A DNA stretch of 64,000 bases from Eublepharis macularius. Lineage: Eukaryota > Chordata > Lepidosauria > Squamata > Eublepharidae. Positions 31,896 through 40,033 of the stretch are shown one piece after another. The notes under the pieces are model-generated. The model was not told the DNA's origin and searched no databases. It was given only the letters and a program-made list of their open reading frames with translations. The DNA is taken from contig NC_072791.1 of the NCBI RefSeq assembly GCF_028583425.1, forward strand, positions 44,461,368-44,525,367. The letters run 5' to 3'. The position numbers were made by a program, and so were the translations under genes. How positions within the stretch are numbered: position 1 is the stretch's first letter; every line of letters begins with the position of its first letter.

Positions 31896-32331
31896 TATTT
31901 ATTTATTTATTTGTTTATACCCCATTTTTCTTCCCAATAGGGACCCAAGGTGGCTTACTTAATTCTTCTCTCCTACATTTTATCCCCAGAACAACCCTGT
32001 AAGGTAGGTTAGGCTGAGAATCATAGAATCATAGGGTTGGAAGGGATCTTCAGGGTCATCTAGTCCAAACCCCTGCACAATGCAGGAAATTCATAACTAC
32101 TTCCCCTTTTCCCACACACACCTAGTGACCCTTACTCCATGCCCAGAAGATGGCAAAACACTGTCAGGAACCCTATCCGAACTGGCCTGGGGGAAAATGC
32201 TACCTGACCCCAAGGTGGTGATCAGCATTACCCTGGACTTGTAAAATGGGGTCATAAGAACTAAGCACTGATGTAACCCTTCCTGCCCTTCCTCTCATGA
32301 GCATGTGACTGTGAGGTAGGTTAGGCTGAGA
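31896..32331 (-). mobile_element. tRNA SINE tail interrupted by a CR1-like insertion
   Basis: 31896-32019 is a minus-strand SINE 3' part (tail near TTTATTTATTTATTTG, then CCCAATAGGGACCCAAGGTG). 32020-32310 is inserted: its edge ATCATAGAATCATAGGGTTG is the CR1 3' terminus (ATTCTATG repeats) read on the opposite strand. The SINE sequence ending AGGTAGGTTAGGCTGAGA is repeated at 32311-32331 (20 of 21 match), so it flanks the insertion as a direct duplication. Confidence 0.72.
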
Positions 32332-32513
32332 GTGCATTTTCATTCCAATATGAAATATGTTAGTAGAGGATTTTGGAATCCAAATAAAACCAGAGCCCAT
32401 GGAGGAGAAAAAGTAAAGTAGCTATATATTGTCGAAGGCTTTCATGGCCGGAGAACGATGATTGTTGTGGATTTTCCGGGCTGTATAGCCGTGGTCTTGG
32501 CATTGTAGTTCCT

Positions 32514-32548
32514 GACGTTTCGCCAGCAGCTGTGACTGGCATCTTCAG
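32514..32548 (-). ncRNA. Hammerhead-ribozyme-like core, minus-strand copy (ESRRB sense)
   Basis: This is the mirror copy of the core at 32611-32645, on the minus strand: CTGAAGA is the complement of 32548-32542 and GTC of 32516-32514. It is in the sense direction of ESRRB, so it would be present in ESRRB pre-mRNA about 200 nt after the 5' splice site at 32747. The same unpaired base before stem II is present. Confidence 0.55.
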
Positions 32549-32610
32549 AGGTGTAGCACCAAAAGACAGAGATCTCTCAGTGTCACTCTCTGTTTTTTGG
32601 TGCTACACCT

Positions 32611-32645
32611 CTGAAGATGCCAGTCACAGCTGCTGGCGAAACGTC
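32611..32645 (+). ncRNA. Hammerhead-ribozyme-like core, plus-strand copy
   Basis: The core boxes are CTGAAGA (32611-32617, matching CUGANGA), stem II GCCAG/CTGGC, GAAAC and the cleavage triplet GTC at 32643-32645. CCT just upstream can pair with AGG just after GTC as the start of helix I. One T lies unpaired between CTGAAGA and stem II, which departs from the strict consensus and lowers confidence in activity. Helix III would be only AC/GT, as in minimal dimer-forming hammerheads. Confidence 0.55.
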
Positions 32646-32746
32646 AGGAACTACAATGCCAAGACCACGGCTATACAGCCCGGAAAATCCACAACAACCA
32701 TCTGAAGTAGCCATCTTTGCCAATTGTATAGATTCCCCCTTCTTAC

Positions 32747-32908
32747 CTGGGATGTGCTTTGCCCAGCCAATGATCACAACCAACTCTCTGTCTGCCAAGT
32801 CACAGAGTGTGGTCAGTGCTTTTATATCACTCTCTGGCATAGTAGGATCAGGCATAGCATAAATCTTCTCTGGCTCTGCTACCAGCAAGTGGGAGACAAT
32901 CTTAGTCA
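32747..32908 (-). CDS. ESRRB: ESRRB exon: ligand-binding domain, helices 1-3
   Basis: This 162-nt exon encodes [20 protein letters not shown], then [20 protein letters not shown] and GWAKHIP. This is the start of the ERR ligand-binding domain through helix 3 and the loop that helps form the coactivator groove. The acceptor is ATTTGCAG and the donor is CCCAG followed by GTAAGA. Flanking codons are split in phase 1. The donor is only 44 nt from the edge of a 246-bp palindromic insertion (32457-32702) carrying hammerhead-like cores, so early intron RNA here could fold into a long hairpin. The coding sequence itself shows no damage. Confidence 0.96.
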
Positions 32909-33571
32909 CTGCAAATTCAAAAGCAGAAGTTAGTATGTACTTGCAATGAATTTATGGACTTTATATTTGTTCAGAAGTTACTTGGAACTTGTCATTTCGA
33001 AACAATGGCCCTTTTTACTTAGCATATCTTTGTTCGCCTGCTTGCTTGTGGATCCTATCATGCGTATTTGCATGTGTTAATTACTGATGGACCTAGGTAT
33101 CTGGTGCCAAGATATAAGTTTCCTATCTTGAAGTTCTGCATATTGTAATTAATAATTGTTCTACAGGCTAATTAATACTGGTAGGAAGATCACATCTGGA
33201 TTCTTTCTGGATGAAATGAATGGGAACTCTCCTGGTGTTGCTGGGGAGGGCAGAAGAAAGAATGGCTTAAGCTCACACCCAAGAGAAAATGCAAATGAAT
33301 GAAGATGGATCTCATTTCCATTTTAAAGACTTCCCAACTATTTGTGTGAAATAACTATTGTAACATGTGAAATGGCCCTGGGTGCATTTGCTCACTCCCA
33401 TAAGTACACACCTTGGTCTGTGTTCATCCTCCCCAGTCTATCCTCAGTGCAGGACAAGCATTATTTGTGAAATCTGCATGGTTTGATGTCCCTATGAAAG
33501 AGGGAGCTCCTTCTGAAAAAGGTCAATTATTTTTCCAGGTATATTTCCTGCAACTCTGGTACCAAAGCAGG

Positions 33572-33800
33572 AATAAGAGCCCAGTTGGATTAGACCACTG
33601 GTCCATCTAGTCCAGCATACTGTGTCCCATGGTGGCTAACCATTTTGCCTTGAGGACTAACAAACAGGGCATTCAGGCCAAGGTATTCCCCCGAGGATTC
33701 CTCCTAGAACTGCTGTTTAGAGCCTCTGGATGTAGAAGTTCATTATGACTGGTAGCCACTGATGGACCTAACCTCCATAAGAAGAAGCTTCGTGGTACAC
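33572..33800 (-). mobile_element. CR1/L2-like LINE 3' fragment
   Basis: On the minus strand it contains CTGGACTAGATGGACCAGTG and GTCTAATCCAACTGGGCTC, the widespread amniote LINE 3' motif of this kind. It has no ORF. Confidence 0.65.
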
Positions 33801-33892
33801 ATCAGAATTAGGATCCACAAGCCCTGAATTAAATTCTTTCACAGAGCAGTTAAGAGTCACTTCAAATATTATATTTTTAGGGGTATACCCAT

Positions 33893-34189
33893 AAGAGCCT
33901 TGTGGCGCAGAGTGGTAAGCTGCAGTACTGCATTTCAAGCTCTGCTCATGACCTGAGTTCGATCCTGGTGAAAGCTGAGTTCAGGTAGCCGGCTCAAGGT
34001 TGACTCAGCCTTCCATCCTTTCGAGGTCGGTAAAATGAGTACCCAGTTTCCTGGGGGTAAAGTGTAGATGACTGGGGAAGGCAATGGCAAACCACCCCAA
34101 AAAAAGTCTGCCAAGAAAACATCATGATGTGATGTCCCCCCATGGGTCAGTAATGACTCAGTGCTTGCACAGGTGCTTGCACCTTTACC
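33893..34189 (+). mobile_element. tRNA-derived SINE (ACA_SINE2-like) with TSD
   Basis: A-box-like TGGCGCAGAGTGGTAAGC and B box GAGTTCGATCC are followed by AGGTAGCCGGCTCAAGGTTG, GAGGTCGGTAAAATGAGTAC and GGGGAAGGCAATGGCAAACC. The flanks 33874-33892 and 34190-34208 (TTTTTAGGGG-Y-ATACCCAT) match at 18 of 19, a clear target duplication. It lies in the 2.7-kb ESRRB intron. Confidence 0.9.
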
Positions 34190-35645
34190 TTTTTAGGGGC
34201 ATACCCATTAAGGGACACACAACTGACTGCAGCGCCTTGCTGAGTTTGCACCTGATGGCAAAGCTCAGTTTTGCCACTTCATGATGTGTGAAATAACTTT
34301 ATAGTCACTTCCATTTGTAACATATTCCTTTTGTGCAAGCAACTTGGGTTATCACAAATGGGAGTGTGGGTGGGGGATCTAAAATGTATGGGATAGGGCA
34401 AACATTTCACAGGACTTGAAAACCCATTTGGTGAAACACCCTACTAGCTCTGTTTGGAAGCTGATCTTTTGTCTGTATGTGGTAGAAAAGACCTAATGCA
34501 CCTGTGATGAAATGACATTTCATCCTTGATAATTAGGTAAGAACTTTCCTCTTTGCTTTGTGAATGTTTACACTTTGTGAAGGCAGCAGTTAAGCTCAAA
34601 ATGCCAGTGGTCCCTATTCAAAGCTCAGGAAAGGGTAATAAAGACGTTTAATATGATAATCAGGGCAGCTCGAGAACAGAATGCTTGCTCAGTCATGTAG
34701 TCAATGGAAAATCTTTGACTTTGCTCACTTGGATTATGTTTTTAATAAGGAAGCATTTGAGGGGGTGCATGCTTGGAGTCTGTCTTTGGAGTCAGGTTTG
34801 GGGGAGTCACTCTAAAGGAGGCAAACATGTACTAGCCATTCTGGAAAAAAGATTAATTGTGAAACAACTGTCAAACCTGGAAACTGCCCATCTCTTTAAA
34901 ATCACAGGGATGCAATTTTACATATCTGATTTCCCTGCTTATAATCTTTTGCTGACCAACTATATTTACCCATGTATCCATTGTTTTCTTATATTCTTTG
35001 AGATTTTATCTTGAAATTAGTATTATTTGAATTTTCTGTGAACCACAATAAATCCAGTTTAGTCCACACTTCCCAGAAGCATGGGGGTGGGCAGTGGGGG
35101 AGAGCAGCTGTTAAACCTTACTCTCCTAGAGAGCGCACACAAGAGAAATTTCTCCCCTCCATTGCAAATTGGAGAGGAGGGGAGATGCGATGTGAGGTAA
35201 ATGTCTTAAGGGACAGAAAATGAGAGGGGCCTGACTGCACACCTTCAAGCTGGATCCAATCGCTGAGAAATGGTCTGTTGGTGGCAGCAGCTACCTTGAA
35301 AGATGTGGGGAGCAATGGAAAAGGATCCTTGCTGCAATCTAGTGGCTGGAAAGCCAAGTTGGCTGAATAACTTCCGCATTCCTCTGTGGCAAGAGGACTG
35401 TCCTACTACAACACCCATACGGTATATATTAGCATTTCTCCCTTCCCCTCCCAACGCCCCCTTTTTTGGAAAATGGTTTTGACAATATAGAGTTGGGTCT
35501 TAGGAGACTCTGTATTAATTAACGTTGTTGACCGTGTGATTTTTTTCCTCCCAGGAGGAATACCAAGGGGACAGCACAGCCCTGCAGTGCTCCAGGAAAC
35601 AGAGAGCTTGCCTAAGCACAAGAGCAGGATGCTGCTGACACCTAC

Positions 35646-35756
35646 ATGGCTTTTTGGCCGGAGGGGGAATTTGTAAGCTCAGGTAAGCGCTGCTCTCAGA
35701 GTCCAGTCTTCTTTTGTACTTCTGGCGGCCCCCTCGGACCCGATCCAGACGAACCC
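35646..35756 (-). CDS. ESRRB: ESRRB exon: DNA-binding C-terminal extension and hinge
   Basis: This 111-nt exon encodes [16 protein letters not shown] and then a hinge ending in PPPAKKP. The basic [10 protein letters not shown] stretch is the C-terminal extension that lets ERRs bind as monomers to an extended half site, reaching into the minor groove. The acceptor is CCTGCAG. The donor is CCAT followed by GTAGGT, unusual in having T at -1. It is chosen because the split codon T plus TG then gives Leu and the ERR-beta junction KKPLTKIV; reading two codons further would hit an in-frame stop. The variable hinge residues ([10 protein letters not shown]) fit beta better than gamma. Confidence 0.94.
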
Positions 35757-37204
35757 CTGCAGGCAAAAGGAAAAGGAAACCCTAAGGATTTGTGCTAGTC
35801 CTTTAAAAAACGTTATAACTGATATGATGTAGGTAGGTGAAGACGTCAGTATGCCATAAAAAGAAAATTAAACAGGTTAGAACTCCAGTTTCTGACAGCG
35901 CAGCCATGAAAGTTTGTTGATTGTGTCTGTGAATATATTTACACACATGCACAAATATATGTATATACATGAATATCATTTAGCCCTACCACTTAAAGCA
36001 CAAAAAAGAACAAAAGTCATTCCCTCCATACCCTTGTGTTTTTGTAGCTACCGTTTAATGATGTCCTAAGAAACAAGAGAGCACCCACACATACCTGCCT
36101 AATTCCCAGAGCATATCCAGATTGGCATTCAGTAGTTTTGCATTACAGACAGACAACTATGTTCCCTCATGATTCTAAGGTCAACCAAAAAGAACCCACT
36201 CTTGTTTCTTGTCTGAGGGCTTCAGCCTCCAGTGCCCCTGGAATTATCCTTTTTTAAAAAACATGAAAATCTTTAGAAAATACTATTCAAGTTCATGGAC
36301 CTCTAAAACATGTAATCAATCTGTTTTTAAAACAAAGAGCTATACAGTCTGAAACTTTTGTCTGTTTATACTTTAAGACTGCCTAAAGTGAACAGAAATG
36401 TGTAGAACAGGGGTCTCCAATGTGGTACCCATGAGTACTACCATGCCTGCCGACACATTTCCTGGTGCCTGGGTTTTTAGAAAGTGGGTGGGGCCTGGTG
36501 GGGCTTTGGCTAAGCATGGCTTACAATAAGCTATTGAAGATTTGTTTGGCTGTGCAGATTTTTTAAAAAAACATTGCTTTGGCAGAAGCTGCTTCCATAG
36601 CACAAGTATCTTCACTGTGTGAAGGTCTGAAGGTGAGCTGTGGCAGCCATTTTGTGGTTGGCTCCACCTCCTGCAGCAGCCATTTTGCAGCTATGCTGAG
36701 CACACTGAATCAGGATGCCAAATGTGCTTGCAAGGTTGGGGATCCCTGGTGCAGAAGTCTCATTCAAGTCGCCAGGTGATGCTACAGCCACTTAGTGATC
36801 GAACATGCAAAGCAGCCCAACCAGGATTTGCCTTAATCAGGCAATAACTTTGGTAGAACCCATTCTCCCTATCTTTTGCTTTTATGAAATTTAAAGACAA
36901 CTTCTATACCAGCAAACTCAAGCCCATAAAAAAGCAGAGAAGTCAATCACATGTTTCTAGCATATGACTGCCATTAGGACATGCTTGTGCTATGACTAAT
37001 GACAAGTGGACCAGTCCTGATCACATGAATCCCAAATGCAGAACTTAGGAAATAAGTCTCGTTGCTTCAAACAGAATTTCATTCCAAAACTACAAGATCA
37101 CAATCAGGACCTCTGCTGGACTGTTATTATAGAGATCCAATATTTATGATGATTGTACTCCAGCAAGTATCACCAAATATTTCTTACTTCCCAAAGAGTA
37201 TGGG
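35757..37204. other. Start of the large ESRRB intron
   Basis: A possible decayed transposon lies at 36405-36770 (AACAGGGGTCTCCAATGTGG to GTTGGGGATCCCTGGTGC, roughly inverted ends). Nothing else is recognised. Confidence 0.45.
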
Positions 37205-37385
37205 CTGAGGCCACGGTTCAATAGTAGAACACCTGCTTTATAGGTTCAGTCCTTGGCATCTCCAGTTGAAAAGGATGAGGCAGTAAGTGAGACACTGGAG
37301 AGCTGCTGCCATTTGGTGTAGACAATACTGACCCTAATGGTTTAACTCAGCAGAAGGCAGCAGTATGAATTTAAACCAGTGAAGT
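37205..37385 (+). mobile_element. tRNA-like SINE, GAGCACCTGC type
   Basis: AGAACACCTGCTTTATAGGT, TTCAGTCCTTGGCATCTCCA and GTGAGACACTGGAGAGCTGC, then TAGACAATACTGACCCTAA and AGAAGGCAGCAGTATG. This is a common squamate repeat with a tRNA-like head. A second copy is at 48333-48540. Confidence 0.7.
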
Positions 37386-38317
37386 AGGTACTGATTTACA
37401 CCAGAAGGCAGCCACGTGCTACAAAAAACAATCGGGACTGTCACATGCACACTGCTCAAGGTTGCAGTCAAATATCATATTATTGGTCATTATTACTTCT
37501 CAATCTTTCACCTAAGATCAAATGTCAATGGCCATTTTGACACATCCCAGGGCACCCATTATTTAGCAAATCTCTTGTCCTAAATCTCAAACATGCAGTC
37601 CCAGGACATTCTTGTGGAGCAAAAAGAAAGGTACAGTGGGAGAAATGATACTTTGTTTTCACCAAGGAGACTTGTGCACTGTCTTCAGATCTTAGCTGCG
37701 AAGGTGGCTGCACAGGTTGCAGAGGTATTAGGCGTCCTCATCAGATTAGAGAGAGACAAAGGACTTAAGTACATTAAGAGAGAGAGAGAGATTTACCCGC
37801 CACCCCTCTTTTCCTTGATGAGTGGATATGACTCCATGTTCATCCAAGGACTTTAGCTTGTTAATTTCAAATGAGACTGTTCTCTTCTTCTCCCTGCATC
37901 CTGTATGACACTCCTTGAGGCAAGCACTTTAAATAAGGTCACAGTTGTTGTTTCATCTGCGCACTGTCATCATCAGAGCCTGCATTAAAGAGACAGCACG
38001 CAGACAGGACCCACCTGATGAACATCCCACCCAACTGTGCAGTCGCTAATTTTAGAGCAATCACTAGATGCTACAGAAGCACAGCTCGTCATTTGCTATT
38101 TATATGCTTAATGACTGGACTTAAAAGAGATATCAAGGCAGAGATCAAGGATCTCTGTCCAAAATAAAGCATTTACAATTAAAGTACAAATGGCCAGATG
38201 TAGGATAAGTAACAACATATAATACATCTATATAGTGGAATACTTAGTGACCTTCATGTGGTCCCTGAATTATTTCTTAAACTGAAAATAGAAATTCGTT
38301 TTTAAAATAAAAGCATC

Positions 38318-38335
38318 ATAAAAGAGAAGAGGGAG
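38318..38335 (+). repeat. L1 target-site duplication, left copy
   Basis: ATAAAAGAGAAGAGGGAG occurs here and again at 44520-44537, directly after the L1 A-rich tail. The 18-nt exact match brackets the L1 and marks target-primed reverse transcription. The last G and first A are ambiguous by one base against element ends. Confidence 0.9.
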
Positions 38336-39256
38336 GGACTTCCGGTTTGGGATTTATGGAGGTCTGACGCAGCTCCAACTGCGGAGCTGACCGGACTGCC
38401 GTTTTAAGCGGCCGGCGGGGGCAAAATAGCCCGCGGCCGACTGCTCTCAGGCGGAGAGCAGGCAAAGAACGCTCAAGACCTCAGGGCGCGTTGATCTCGG
38501 GCGAGGGGGGGCTCTACGCGACGGGCCCCCTCACGACCCTTGAGGTCCCACCCTGTGACAGGTCGGCTGTGATCTCTGCGGCAGTATCGGGGCCAATGCG
38601 GTTGGCATAAGACCTATGTACCCAAGCTTCAACAGGGGAAAGAGGAGTGGAGGAGAAACGAAGATTGAAACAGCGATTACAACCCACGGAAAGTGAATGG
38701 GAAGGTAAAGATCACTATCTTCTGATACGGGACAGATTGTTAAAAGTAAAGAAGATTAAAAGTAGATTTTAAAACTGCAACAGGCTAATTATAAGGAGGA
38801 GAAGACTCGGCAAGAGTCGAAATAGAAAAAAGACTAAGTTTAAAGAAGTTATTAAAGAATCTGGACTATTGTTTTGAATACTTGCGGTTATGGAGCTGTG
38901 AGAAAATTTTACCATCGCGAGAGCTACTGTGGGAAGTCGGGAGACAGGAAGTACGTAATAACAATAGAGTTGCTGGAGAGAAGCGGCCCCTGCCGGAGGG
39001 CAGGAAGAAGGGAATCGCCATTTTTGAAAGGGGAAAAGCCGCGGCTTCAGCAGAAGAGGAAGTAAGCCATTTTGGATTACAAAAACCATAGAGGAACCAT
39101 AGAGAAAAGACGCCCGACATTTTGGACTTTTAAAAAGTTTTTTCTTTGCAAAAAGACTGAGACATTTAAATTAAAAATCAAAAAGACACTAAACTTTACG
39201 CCACGGAGTTAAGGAAGAGGGCGGACTCGTGGGAGCGAGCTAAGGCAAGCCCCACG
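38336..39256 (+). promoter_or_regulatory. L1 5' UTR / internal promoter region
   Basis: This 921-nt leader precedes ORF1. Its first 300 nt are GC-rich with several CpGs (GCGGCCGGCGGGGGC near 38407), then it turns purine/A-rich. Full-length L1 leaders act as internal RNA polymerase II promoters, so promoter activity is inferred from position and completeness; no specific factor site is claimed. Short open frames on both strands within it are not conserved genes as far as can be seen. Confidence 0.6.
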
Positions 39257-40033
39257 ATGTCGAAAAAAGAGTGGCAATCGGCAATAGAGAACTTAGACAA
39301 AAAACTTTTAGAAGTGATTAAAGAACTTAAGGACATGAAACCGGAGCTGATTAAAGAGGTTAAACAGACAGTGAAAAGTGAGCTGTCAGAAGTAAAGAAA
39401 GGTATGGAAACAATGCAAAATGAACTGCAAGGAACGCAGCAGAGAGTTAAAGCAGTAGAAGGCGCGGTGGAGAATTTGGCTGACACGCAACAAACAGAGA
39501 TGAGGCTGATGAGGGGGAGAATGGTGGTTGCGGAAAGTAAACACATGGAGAAGCAGCTAAGATTTCGCGGCTTGCCGGAAGTGGAAGGAAAGACAGCGCA
39601 AGAACAGATGACTGAGGTGTTAGCTGAATACCTGGGGAAGGAGGAGGAGGAAGTTGTGGCTATCCTGGACGTGGTATATCGTGTAAATTCAAGAATTGCG
39701 ACCCAGAGGAAATTACCAAGAGATGTGATTGTGCAATTTACGACCCGAAATATGAAAGAGAAGATTGTGACTAAACAGTTTCAAGATCCATTGGAGATTG
39801 ATGGCAAGACGATTATCATTATGAAGGAATTACCCAGATCGGTGTTATTGGACCGGAAAAAATATAAGGCGCTAATCCAGATTTTGAAGGACATGAAAAT
39901 CAGATACAGATGGGAATTACCAGAAGGAGTGTCCTTTGAATTTGGAGGGGCCAAAAAACGCATCAGATCTGAACGAGAGATGGAGCGATTTATAAGAGAC
40001 AATGAAAAGGACTTACCAGCAACAAGAATATGA
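39257..40033 (+). CDS. ORF1: L1 ORF1 RNA-binding protein (258 aa)
   Basis: This is the L1 ORF1 protein, a trimeric nucleic-acid chaperone that coats L1 RNA in the cytoplasmic RNP. Residues about 5-95 are Lys/Glu/Leu-rich with heptad-like spacing (LLEVIKELKDMKPEL, LSEVKKGMETMQNELQG), as in the coiled coil. Residues about 96-175 (LRFRGLPEVEGK, VVYRVNS, RDVIVQFTTRNMKEKIV) match the RRM, and the rest (YKALIQILKDMKIRYRWELP, IRSEREMERFI) matches the C-terminal domain. The ATG at 39257 follows the GC-rich leader and opens the longest frame. At 258 aa it is shorter than the 338-aa human protein, mainly in the N-terminal part. Its TGA overlaps the ORF2 start. Confidence 0.93.
   Translation: MSKKEWQSAIENLDKKLLEVIKELKDMKPELIKEVKQTVKSELSEVKKGMETMQNELQGTQQRVKAVEGAVENLADTQQTEMRLMRGRMVVAESKHMEKQLRFRGLPEVEGKTAQEQMTEVLAEYLGKEEEEVVAILDVVYRVNSRIATQRKLPRDVIVQFTTRNMKEKIVTKQFQDPLEIDGKTIIIMKELPRSVLLDRKKYKALIQILKDMKIRYRWELPEGVSFEFGGAKKRIRSEREMERFIRDNEKDLPATRI

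Larger units (their letters stand above)
32423..32704. mobile_element. Palindromic Penelope-like insertion with hammerhead-like cores
   Basis: This insertion in an ESRRB intron starts with TATATATTGTCGAAGG and ends CCACAACAACCATCTG. It is flanked by AAGTAGC at 32416-32422 and 32705-32711, a probable target duplication. Positions 32457-32564 and 32595-32702 are inverted arms of 108 nt with no indels and few mismatches. Each arm carries a 35-nt core: CTGAAGA, a stem GCCAG/CTGGC, then GAAAC and GTC, as in minimal hammerhead ribozymes of Penelope-like elements. It reads as two element units joined head to head near 32585. The class is inferred from these motifs; no reverse transcriptase is encoded. 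Confidence 0.7.

Noticed and set aside
32583..32909. 108-codon minus frame containing the ESRRB LBD exon
   Set aside because: Only 32747-32908 is exon; the rest reads through the donor into the palindromic insertion.
33893..33965. tRNA gene from A- and B-box motifs
   Set aside because: The match is the head of a SINE with a target duplication and a long non-tRNA tail.
39196..39546. 116-codon antisense frame in L1 ORF1
   Set aside because: Shadow of the ORF1 coding strand; no independent signature.
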